Source: Bacilli bacterium
GTDB lineage: Bacteria > Bacillota_I > Bacilli_A > ML615J-28 > CAG-313
NCBI GenBank assembly: GCA_017937305.1
Contig: JAGBDV010000003.1
Coordinates: forward strand, 1 to 42,697
DNA length: 42,697 bases
Direction of reading: 5' to 3'
The notes below the pieces were generated by a model. It was not told where the DNA came from. It saw only the letters and a program-made list of their open reading frames with translations, and searched no databases. Shown here piece after piece: positions 34,726 to 42,697 of this stretch; within the stretch, counting starts at the first letter, position 1, and the number at the start of each line of letters is the position of its first letter. The position numbers and the translations under genes are program-made.

Positions 34726-37700
34726 CTTCTTTACCTCCTTTGCCTTTTCTTACATTTTTTACAACAAAGAATGTAGCACCACCAACTAATAAAACTCCAA
34801 CTACACATCCACAAACTATTAAAATAATTTGGGGAGTAGTTAAGCCATCTTCACCAGGAAGAGTTGGTACAATTGGATTATTTTCTAATTGTAAATATTC
34901 TTCATATTCCTTTATTAAATCATTATAATTCTTTAAATCTAATAAATACTTTTCATCGATAGTAAGTTCATTTACTAATAATGTTACTTCATTAAGCTGA
35001 TCAATCATGGATTCGCTAAATGTCGTAGGTAATTGTTTTAATAACTCATTAGTATCTCTAACTAATTTCTTAGCATTTTTAATTTTAATTTCTTTAATTT
35101 CTTGTTGAGCAGTTTCAACAATAGTTACAAGCTCATTCCATTCTGTTTCATTATAACCAAAGAATGTATAATCTTGAGTAATTGCTCTTAAAGCAGTAAG
35201 TGCTTTATTCACTTTTTCTTCATGAGCAATAACAATTTGTTCATATCCTTTAATTTCTTTTGCAAGAGTTACAAAAGTAACAATATTTGGTTCTTTTGCA
35301 AGAGTAGTATTTCTACTTGCATCTTCTACTTTACCAAAGTAAACTTCATAAACAATTGAATCATAACCCTCAACAACTTTATTAGCAGGTAAAACCATTT
35401 CAATTGGTTCTTTTTTACCAACTAAATCAATGAAAGTATAATAATATAATTCTAAACCAAATAATTCATATTGATTATGAATAATATCATATCCTGGATC
35501 AGTTTCTTCTAATACAGCATCAGGATTGTATGAACACTCTAAACTTGGAGCAATATATGAATTAAATTCAACAACTTTTAAGTTATTATATTCATAGAAT
35601 GCATAATTTCCAATTGATTCAAGTCCATCAGGAAGAACAATTCTTTGAATAAATGGATTGGAATTTCCAGCATATGTATCAATTCTTGCGGTACCATTTG
35701 CAACATATAAATTAACAATATCCATATTTGAAGGAACAGATGTAAGTTCTAATTTACCATTATATAGATATGTATATAATACACCATCAATAAGTTTAGC
35801 ATAATTATTAATTTCACCTGAAGTTTTACCATCAGAGGTATAGAATGATGCAAGTTTTTCACAACCATTAAATGCAAGAGTATCAACTTTAGTTAACTTA
35901 TCACTAAATGTAAATGATGTTAAGAACTTATTGTTTTGGAAGGCAGCTAAACCAATTTCTTCTAAGTTTTGTGCCATAACACTTCCAATTCTAGCGCCTT
36001 GGAATGCATAATCTTTTACAACCTTTAAATTATTCATAACTAAACTTCCGCTTACATATGTATCAGCAAATGCTGCTTCACCAATAATTTCAGCACTACT
36101 TAAATCAACATTTTCTAAGTATACACATGAAGCAAATGAATAATCACTAAATTCTTTGATGTTTTCTAGATTAATAAATTCTAGATATTCACAACCAGCA
36201 AATGTATATAAACCAATTTTTTCAACTGTATCTGGTAAATTAACTGTTTCTAATAATAAACAATATGCAAATGTATAATCACCAAGTGATGAAACAGTTT
36301 CAGGGATTGTAATTTCTGATAATTTTTCACAACCTAAGAAAGCACCATCACCAATAAATGTTAAAGTGTCAGGTAGTACTACTTGTGTAAAGATTGGAGC
36401 ACCACCAAATGTAGAATATCTTGAGAATGCACCTTCTCCAATTTTTTCAATCTTAGGAATTAATACACTAACAATTTTTGAACAATCACTAAATGCATAG
36501 TTACCAATTTCTTTACAATTTGCAAGATCAACTCTTAATAAACTACTACAACTATAGAAACATTCTTCAGGAATTCTTTCCACATAAGATAAATCGATTG
36601 TAGCAAGATTTGCACAATACGCAAAGCATCCTCTACCAAATTCTACATCAGATTTTGGCATATTTACAGTAACTAAGCTACCGCAATTTTGGAATGCACC
36701 TAGTCCAAAAGTTGTATTATCACCAATTGTTACTTCTTCAACTTTTGATTGGAAGAATGCACCTTCTCCATATGTAGCATTATTTGCAAGAGTTATCTTT
36801 TTAAGACCAGTATTCGCAAATGCATAATCTGCAACACTTAAAACATTATTTAAATTTTCTAATTCAACAAGAGCTTTATCATAGTTAAATGCATGTTCTT
36901 TTACAACAACACCACTACTTGTAGGGAATATTACTTTTTCTAAAGTATCACAATTTGCAAATGAATATTCACCAATAATTGTATTTGGATTAACAATTGT
37001 TAATGTTTTAATATTTACACCAGAAAATGCTGCAGGAGCAATTTCTTCATATTTTTCATCTAAAACATAATCTTTATATTCTTTAGATGGAGCAGCAAAA
37101 ATAATTTTCTTACCATCTTTTGAAAGTAATAATGCACCATCAGAACTTACTGAATAATATTTATTATTAGCATCAACAATAAATTTAGAAACACAAGTTT
37201 CCTCAATAATTGATCCTAAAATTTCACTAACATAAGACTCTTGAGCAAATTCAAGTTTATTTAAATTAGTACATTGATAGAAACAATAACTTCCAAGTGA
37301 AACATTAGAATTAGGTAACTTAAATTCTTCTAGTGCAGTATCACCATAGAATGTTTGAGCACCAAAGTATTCAACTGTACCTAAGATATTAAAATCTGTT
37401 AATGATGTACATTCACTAAATGCACCTTCTTTTATTCCAATAAGTGAATTATGTAGTGTAACAGTTTTTAAATTTTCACATAACGCAAAACAATACTCTG
37501 GAATTTCAATTTTTTCATAAATATCAATTGATTTTAAACCACTACCTACAAACATTGCATAAGACAATTTTGTATTTTCATTTAAAACAGCTGATTCTAA
37601 TTTTTTACAATCTTTAAAAATTTCACTACCTGAATTTCTTAACGCAGAAAGATTTACATGTGTAATAGAGTTACATCCTTCAAACGCTCTAACTCCGATT

Positions 37701-40700
37701 GCATAAACTTTAGATAATTCTTCATTATCAAGTTCTAAATTTTCACAATTTTTAAATGCTTCACGTCCTATAACTTGAACTTTTTCTAAGTTAATATCTT
37801 TTAATTCAGTATCATTGTAGAACGCATATTCTCTAATAAACTTAATACTTTCAGGAAGAACAACCTTTCTTAAACTTTGACAGTTATAGAATGCATATTT
37901 TTGAATTTCTTCAACACCTTCAGGAATTATTACAGATGTAATAGAAGTATTCATAGCAGGAATTTTATTAGCATCATAATCTTCATCAGTAATTTCAATA
38001 CTAATATCAGTATCATATAGACAGAATGCATATGAACTAATATATAAAATACCTTCATCATCAGGAATAACAACTTCACCACCTAAACCTTTATAGGCGA
38101 TTAACATTCTATTTTCAATTACAAATTCACTCTTAACTGTGACTTGAACTGAAGCCATTAGATTAGAACCTTCTACTTTAAGTTCAATAATAGTACTACC
38201 TTTTTTCTTAGCAATAACTTTACCGTTTTCATCTACATCAGCAATACTAGGATTTTTACTACGATATGTTAATTCATAATTATCTTTTGCATACCAAGGA
38301 TCAAAATCATATGATAATTGAATTTGTTCACCAGGATACATTGATATTCCACCAGGTAGACTAGATAAGAAAATTCTAGAACCTGTTGAACCAATTTCAC
38401 TTGTTTGAGCAGCTCTTGAATATGCAAATAAAGTATCAAAATAATCAAATCTTAATGATTTAATAGTTGAATCTTCAACTTTATCTTCAACAACGACATC
38501 TTTATTACTAGTATCAGTTTCATTTTCTTTATTCTTAATATTTAAGATAAGTACAGCTTGTTTGCCATATAACATTTCTCTTGCGGTAATTGTTACACGA
38601 CCAGCTTTTTTACCAACAACAATACCTTCATCTACTGCAGCTACATCTTCATTAGAACTGATCCAAACTAAATTCTTTAAATAGTCTTTATCGGCATCCA
38701 CAGTTTCATCAGTTGTCGATAAGTAATTAGTTAAATCAATCGCTTCATCTTCATACATTGAAAGAATAATTAGATCAGAACCTTCTCTTGTTCCATCTTT
38801 AGTAAATTTAAAATCACCTTCAGTTCCAGGTAATTGACAAATAAAAATATCAGAATTTAATGCATAGTCTTCAATCATAAATGATAGTGCATTAGGAACA
38901 ATTGCATCATTTTTAATTTCATCTAAATAATCTGTAATTTCAAACTTAACTTTAGTATCAGATCCTTTTTCCCCATAAACAGGAATTGGATTATCAGATA
39001 ATGTTGTATAACTTGATGAAGATGTAAAAACAATTGGCGTAATAGCTTGAGTATAATGATTATCATAAACAGTTAATGTTACATAATAACGATCTTTTTT
39101 CTTAGCTTTATCATATTCTTTTGAATATTCTACTTTCTTAATTACTGGAGCTTCATCATCAGCATAAAAATCAAAGGTAAATGTATTACGTGCATTTGTA
39201 GTTGCACCATTATTATCATAATCTAATAAACCAGTCATTGAAAACTCATATTGACGATTATTAATTAAATTATATTCAGCACTCTTTAAATCTAAGAAAT
39301 CATAATAAGGCATTGCCATACCATTATAATAAGATTTTTGAGCATTATAATCAACATATTCATAAATAACTTCACCTGTAAGTTTATCTTTGATTGTATA
39401 AGTCATTGACTTACAACCTCTAAGTAGTCCCGCATATACACTTGATATTCCATCAACAGCACCTAAATAATTTGATATTGCAATATGATCTTGAGTTGCA
39501 GGAATAGCGTCATATTTATTTAAATCAATTTCATATAAATATGTTCCAAGTGGAATAATATAATTATAATAATATGAACCAAATGGTGTAGTAGCATAAT
39601 AATCTGCTTTTAGTTTATCTTCTTCATCAATTGAACCATCATGTGCCTCTGATTCCACTTCATAATAAGTCTTGTCAAAGATAGGAGCTTGACTCCAGTC
39701 ACCATAATATGCAAGGAATGGAATATTTAAATTAATTTTATCTTCACTAGTAGAACCGTTTAGATCTTCTAATTTTGCAAAACCTTCAACATACATACCA
39801 TACGGGAATGAATTTTCAATTAAATCTTTATTCTCTTTTGATAAAGCATATGTAACTTTAATTTTACATTTGCCAAAAGCATTTACACTAACAACATCAT
39901 TAGCAATTGATCCACCACTAATAATTTCAGCTTTAAATTCATCAGTTAAAATTTGCGATTTTTCAGCAACAAAGTTTTCATCTGAAGTTGAAACAGTTTC
40001 AGTCATACCAACAATTGATAATTTATATTTAAGTGTCTCACTAGATAAATTTACTAAATTAAATTCCATTTCATACACACCTGTACGATTAGGATCATCT
40101 TTAAGTTCTAGTTTAGATCTATCAATTCCATCAACCGTAAGGTATGCTTTAGTATTAACAGCATTATATAAACTTGCAAGACCCGCACCTTGTTTTCTAA
40201 CTGCATAAGGATTACCTTGTTCATTCAAAATAATATTTGAAGTTGACATTAACAATTGATTAGCCATAACAGATAATTCTTTGACTGTAGCATCAGGATA
40301 TTCTTCTTTTAAATATTGTCTAATTAATACAACAATACCACAAAGGTTTGGACAAGCCATAGAAGTACCACTTAATTCATCATAACCGCCACCAGGAATG
40401 GCTGATTTAATATTACCACCATGAGCTGTAATTTCAGGTTTAATTCCAAGAGATGGAGTAGGTCCCCAAGATGAGAAATCACTCATAAATGGACCAGCTT
40501 GATTCTTATAACTTAATTTTAAAGTACCAGTATCATATTCAGCAAGTTTAGTACCAAGTTCTCTTGAAATAGAAATTGTTGGAATGTGATCACTTTTACC
40601 CATTGACATTAAGATTTCACCCTCAATGTTATTATAAATAATACAAGCTAAAGCTCCAGCAGCTTTGGCATTTTTTGCTTTTTCTTCAAATGTGTTATCA

Positions 40701-42208
40701 CCACGTTTAATAAGTGCTACTTTACCAGTTAGATCACCAACACCCATAAAGTTAATTTCTTTACCAACACCAGGGATAGTTACATATTCTAGTGTAATAT
40801 CTTCTGTTTCAGATTTTCCTAGTGATTCATATAGTTCTTTATAAAAATCATTTGGTGTACCATTTATAGCATTAGATTCTGAAAAGAAAACAACTTGATT
40901 ACTATTTCCAATTAAATATTTACTCTTAGTTCCACTAATTGATGCAACACTCATTGCAGCATCATATGTAGATGGACTTCCAACTGTACCAGAATCAGGA
41001 TTTGTTACTTTATTTGTATTACCAAGTTCACCACCAAAAGCAGAACTATAACTATTACTAGCAGCAGTAATTAAGCTTATTCCACTTTCATTAATTTTAT
41101 CATATACTTCATTAACTTTAATTTCATCTTCTTCTCTAGCAAAACCACATGAAGAACCAAGCGACATGTTTATAGCATCAACACCAATTAACACAGCGTC
41201 TTCAAGTGCAGCTAAGATATCTTCAGTTTTACCACCATCATCTAAGTCAGGAAAAACCTTTAAAAGAACAAGTTGTGTATCAACAGCAATACCTGTAATT
41301 GTATCATCTAATCCACCAATAATCCCAGCTACATGTGTACCATGTTCAGAATCATATGGAAACACATCATAATCTTTATCAGCATAGTCATACGCAAAAG
41401 GAATTTTTGCACTATAATAAACATCTGATAATTTTAAGTCACCAATTCCTCTAAAGAACGAATTAGCAGCATTAGTATTAGGTAAGAATTCTCTTACATC
41501 ATTTCTTGTAATCATTTCAACATCGATATTATGTTGGAATACTGTGTGACTACAGTCGAATCCTGAGTCAAGAATTGCAACTGCAGTTCCTTTACCGGTA
41601 TAATCAACACAATCTGATTTATAAATACCAGTATCATAAACATCGACGTCATTAACAATAGCTGATGCGTCAGTTGTAGATTTCGGTAAATTATATGTAT
41701 CAGAAATAATTGTAGATGATACACTCTTTAAAGAATTAATGTTTTTCAAATTACCGTATTTAATCTTAACTGCAACAGCATTTGTAATTGTATTATAAGT
41801 ATTTTCAACACTTAAAATTAAGTTTTGAGCATTTAATTCATTAATTAAAGCATTTTGTTCTGCTTTAATTGCTTTAAGTTGTCTTACCCCCGCATCAGTA
41901 GATGCGTATTCAGACACACTTTTTACTTTTGATGAATAGTAATTATTATATGTATCTATTAAAGGTTCATTCTTTAAATTTATTAATATTACTATTTCAT
42001 CAGAATCTAAATAACCATTGTTTTTCTTTAAATGTTCTGCTTTAATCTTGGAAAGTCTTTGTTCTTGATCTACTAAAAAGTCTGTTCTAAAGATTTCTAA
42101 TTCTTGCGTAGCATTAGAACTTCCAATATTACTTGAACTTTCCGTACACGACCAACATGCAAAAACACATACTAGAAAAACAATTAAAGTTACTAATTTT
42201 AATTTCAC
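34709..42208 (-). CDS. Giant surface subtilisin-like protease B, paralogue of protease A
   Basis: This is a 2499-aa secreted serine protease with the same plan as protease A. S8 catalytic residues are Asp214 (AILDSGFD), His289 (SEHGTHVAG), oxyanion Asn385 (TAASNSYSS) and Ser616 (SGTSMACP), with a protease-associated insert at about 480-575. Fn3-like domains follow (to about 1150), then two Big_2-like domains (about 1160-1350), BspA-type LRRs (about 1359-2222), a helical stalk, a transmembrane helix (about 2454-2480) and a Lys-rich tail. The N-terminal signal lacks a textbook lipobox: VFAC (Cys18) or CWSC (Cys21) could be used. The start is GTG at 42206-42208 with GGGAG ten bases upstream. It lies 19 bases after the 77-aa membrane protein gene and overlaps the next lipoprotein gene. 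Confidence 0.92.
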   Translation of the reverse strand: MKLKLVTLIVFLVCVFACWSCTESSSNIGSSNATQELEIFRTDFLVDQEQRLSKIKAEHLKKNNGYLDSDEIVILINLKNEPLIDTYNNYYSSKVKSVSEYASTDAGVRQLKAIKAEQNALINELNAQNLILSVENTYNTITNAVAVKIKYGNLKNINSLKSVSSTIISDTYNLPKSTTDASAIVNDVDVYDTGIYKSDCVDYTGKGTAVAILDSGFDCSHTVFQHNIDVEMITRNDVREFLPNTNAANSFFRGIGDLKLSDVYYSAKIPFAYDYADKDYDVFPYDSEHGTHVAGIIGGLDDTITGIAVDTQLVLLKVFPDLDDGGKTEDILAALEDAVLIGVDAINMSLGSSCGFAREEDEIKVNEVYDKINESGISLITAASNSYSSAFGGELGNTNKVTNPDSGTVGSPSTYDAAMSVASISGTKSKYLIGNSNQVVFFSESNAINGTPNDFYKELYESLGKSETEDITLEYVTIPGVGKEINFMGVGDLTGKVALIKRGDNTFEEKAKNAKAAGALACIIYNNIEGEILMSMGKSDHIPTISISRELGTKLAEYDTGTLKLSYKNQAGPFMSDFSSWGPTPSLGIKPEITAHGGNIKSAIPGGGYDELSGTSMACPNLCGIVVLIRQYLKEEYPDATVKELSVMANQLLMSTSNIILNEQGNPYAVRKQGAGLASLYNAVNTKAYLTVDGIDRSKLELKDDPNRTGVYEMEFNLVNLSSETLKYKLSIVGMTETVSTSDENFVAEKSQILTDEFKAEIISGGSIANDVVSVNAFGKCKIKVTYALSKENKDLIENSFPYGMYVEGFAKLEDLNGSTSEDKINLNIPFLAYYGDWSQAPIFDKTYYEVESEAHDGSIDEEDKLKADYYATTPFGSYYYNYIIPLGTYLYEIDLNKYDAIPATQDHIAISNYLGAVDGISSVYAGLLRGCKSMTYTIKDKLTGEVIYEYVDYNAQKSYYNGMAMPYYDFLDLKSAEYNLINNRQYEFSMTGLLDYDNNGATTNARNTFTFDFYADDEAPVIKKVEYSKEYDKAKKKDRYYVTLTVYDNHYTQAITPIVFTSSSSYTTLSDNPIPVYGEKGSDTKVKFEITDYLDEIKNDAIVPNALSFMIEDYALNSDIFICQLPGTEGDFKFTKDGTREGSDLIILSMYEDEAIDLTNYLSTTDETVDADKDYLKNLVWISSNEDVAAVDEGIVVGKKAGRVTITAREMLYGKQAVLILNIKNKENETDTSNKDVVVEDKVEDSTIKSLRFDYFDTLFAYSRAAQTSEIGSTGSRIFLSSLPGGISMYPGEQIQLSYDFDPWYAKDNYELTYRSKNPSIADVDENGKVIAKKKGSTIIELKVEGSNLMASVQVTVKSEFVIENRMLIAYKGLGGEVVIPDDEGILYISSYAFCLYDTDISIEITDEDYDANKIPAMNTSITSVIIPEGVEEIQKYAFYNCQSLRKVVLPESIKFIREYAFYNDTELKDINLEKVQVIGREAFKNCENLELDNEELSKVYAIGVRAFEGCNSITHVNLSALRNSGSEIFKDCKKLESAVLNENTKLSYAMFVGSGLKSIDIYEKIEIPEYCFALCENLKTVTLHNSLIGIKEGAFSECTSLTDFNILGTVEYFGAQTFYGDTALEEFKLPNSNVSLGSYCFYQCTNLNKLEFAQESYVSEILGSIIEETCVSKFIVDANNKYYSVSSDGALLLSKDGKKIIFAAPSKEYKDYVLDEKYEEIAPAAFSGVNIKTLTIVNPNTIIGEYSFANCDTLEKVIFPTSSGVVVKEHAFNYDKALVELENLNNVLSVADYAFANTGLKKITLANNATYGEGAFFQSKVEEVTIGDNTTFGLGAFQNCGSLVTVNMPKSDVEFGRGCFAYCANLATIDLSYVERIPEECFYSCSSLLRVDLANCKEIGNYAFSDCSKIVSVLIPKIEKIGEGAFSRYSTFGGAPIFTQVVLPDTLTFIGDGAFLGCEKLSEITIPETVSSLGDYTFAYCLLLETVNLPDTVEKIGLYTFAGCEYLEFINLENIKEFSDYSFASCVYLENVDLSSAEIIGEAAFADTYVSGSLVMNNLKVVKDYAFQGARIGSVMAQNLEEIGLAAFQNNKFLTSFTFSDKLTKVDTLAFNGCEKLASFYTSDGKTSGEINNYAKLIDGVLYTYLYNGKLELTSVPSNMDIVNLYVANGTARIDTYAGNSNPFIQRIVLPDGLESIGNYAFYEYNNLKVVEFNSYIAPSLECSYNPDAVLEETDPGYDIIHNQYELFGLELYYYTFIDLVGKKEPIEMVLPANKVVEGYDSIVYEVYFGKVEDASRNTTLAKEPNIVTFVTLAKEIKGYEQIVIAHEEKVNKALTALRAITQDYTFFGYNETEWNELVTIVETAQQEIKEIKIKNAKKLVRDTNELLKQLPTTFSESMIDQLNEVTLLVNELTIDEKYLLDLKNYNDLIKEYEEYLQLENNPIVPTLPGEDGLTTPQIILIVCGCVVGVLLVGGATFFVVKNVRKGKGGKEDEENN
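35540..38130 (-). repeat. BspA-type leucine-rich repeat array (LRR_5) within subtilase B
   Basis: Tandem units of about 22-24 residues with cores such as AFxxCxxL, IGxxAF and I.LPxTVxxIG, introduced by the same cap as in protease A (KGLGGEVVIPDDEGILYISS). Unit order and number differ from protease A, suggesting expansion and loss after duplication. Confidence 0.85.
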
Positions 42209-42227
42209 AATAAAATTACTCCCTTCA

Positions 42228-42461
42228 TTATTTTAGCCATAAATAGACAAGAATTACTGCTAAAACAAAACACCCCACAACTGCTAAATATATAGGAAAA
42301 TATGTTGCAAGTGCTGCTTTAATTACTGCATTTCTTTCTTTTCTATTCAAATATAACGTCTGTTTTTTTTCTCTTTTAGGAAGACCATCAACATCCATAT
42401 TATAAAATGTTTGACCATCATCAATATATTCTTTGGTTTTATCTTTCTTATTTCTTTTCAT
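42228..42461 (-). CDS. Small single-pass membrane protein between opp and subtilase genes
   Basis: This 77-aa protein has a highly charged cytoplasmic N-terminus (MKRNKKDKTKEYIDD ...), a middle segment with LPKREKKQTLYLNRKER, and one C-terminal transmembrane helix (about 53-76, YLAVVGCFVLAVILVYLW). I do not recognise a family. It overlaps the end of the upstream oppF by 14 bases and lies 19 bases before subtilase B, so it is part of the same transcript. The conserved-looking position suggests a helper role for the transporter or protease, but nothing in the sequence shows this. Confidence 0.7.
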   Translation of the reverse strand: MKRNKKDKTKEYIDDGQTFYNMDVDGLPKREKKQTLYLNRKERNAVIKAALATYFPIYLAVVGCFVLAVILVYLWLK

Positions 42462-42697
42462 TTTGACTACTCTTTAGTTCATTTTCCTTACGAACAATCT
42501 CTTCATATTCTAAATCATATTTTTCTAAATTTGCCATTACTTCTTCATCATATAAGTGACATGCGACAAAATGTTTAGGTGTATGTTCAATAAACTTTGG
42601 TGCAACAACTTTACATGCACTCATACACTTAGCACATCTTGTGTGGAATTTACATCCTTTTGGAGGGTTTGCAGGAGAAGGAATATCTCCACCCAAT
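42448..42697 (-). CDS. oppF: Oligopeptide ABC transporter ATP-binding protein, C-terminal fragment (second OppF; 5' part beyond right edge)
   Basis: About 82 codons of the C-terminal Opp/Dpp segment are visible: PPKGCKFHTRCAKCMSAC, then HFVACHLYDEE, the cysteine-rich tail of OppD/OppF-type ATPases, followed by a charged extension ending KSSQNEKK. The catalytic domain lies outside the window. Overlap with the 77-aa gene shows that a second opp operon runs into the subtilase B cluster. OppF is preferred over OppD because it ends the transporter part of the operon, but OppD cannot be excluded. Confidence 0.82.
   Translation of the reverse strand, partial: LGGDIPSPANPPKGCKFHTRCAKCMSACKVVAPKFIEHTPKHFVACHLYDEEVMANLEKYDLEYEEIVRKENELKSSQNEKK

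Noticed and set aside
8585..42208. Mycoplasma genetic code (TGA as Trp)
   Set aside because: Large genes contain many TGG Trp codons and no in-frame TGA, and oppD ends at TGA exactly where oppF starts.

Overview
The window is about 30% GC and almost fully coding. It has Gram-positive-type ribosome binding sites and sigma-A-like promoters. Genes end with TAA, TAG and, at the oppD stop, TGA, while Trp is TGG, so the standard bacterial code fits better than the mycoplasma code. Lipobox lipoproteins are abundant, no sortase motif was seen, the two giant proteases are anchored by lipid and/or membrane helix, and OppF carries a mycoplasma-like insertion. All this points to a low-GC Bacilli/Mollicutes-type organism (Acholeplasma/Izemoplasma/RF39/Erysipelotrichia neighbourhood). 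The assignment is inferred from gene style only. No rRNA, tRNA, CRISPR array or insertion sequence was found.

Layout, right to left because nearly everything is on the minus strand. (1) 42697-26066: the end of a second opp operon (OppF C-terminus), a 77-aa membrane protein, a 2499-aa surface subtilase with BspA-type leucine-rich repeats, and three large Ig-like lipoproteins, closed by a strong terminator at 26066-26096. (2) 25962-24304: a frameshifted degV/DUF4143 chimeric remnant with a duplicated promoter, a ferritin-like small protein and a chloramphenicol-acetyltransferase-family enzyme. (3) 24282-18653: a lipid operon with its own promoter, fakB - fakA - GPH/MFS_2 transporter - plsC - alpha/beta hydrolase. 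(4) 18604-17282: a second PlsC-type acyltransferase with a zinc ribbon, convergent with the only plus-strand gene (alpha/beta hydrolase, 16342-17286) across a shared terminator. (5) 16165-1: a second subtilase operon, made of a 2496-aa subtilase, a Listeria-Bacteroides-repeat lipoprotein, and oppA-oppB-oppC-oppD-oppF (oppF cut by the left edge).

Two biological systems stand out. First, the locus holds two paralogous modules that pair a giant membrane-tethered subtilisin-like protease with an oligopeptide ABC importer and large lipoproteins. This looks like digestion of host or environmental protein at the cell surface coupled to peptide uptake. Second, the compact lipid operon puts a cation-coupled GPH/MFS_2 transporter (the superfamily that includes the animal lysolipid carrier Mfsd2a) between the FakAB fatty-acid kinase and a PlsC acyltransferase plus a hydrolase with a cysteine nucleophile. 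It could be an undescribed fatty-acid or lysolipid scavenging pathway.
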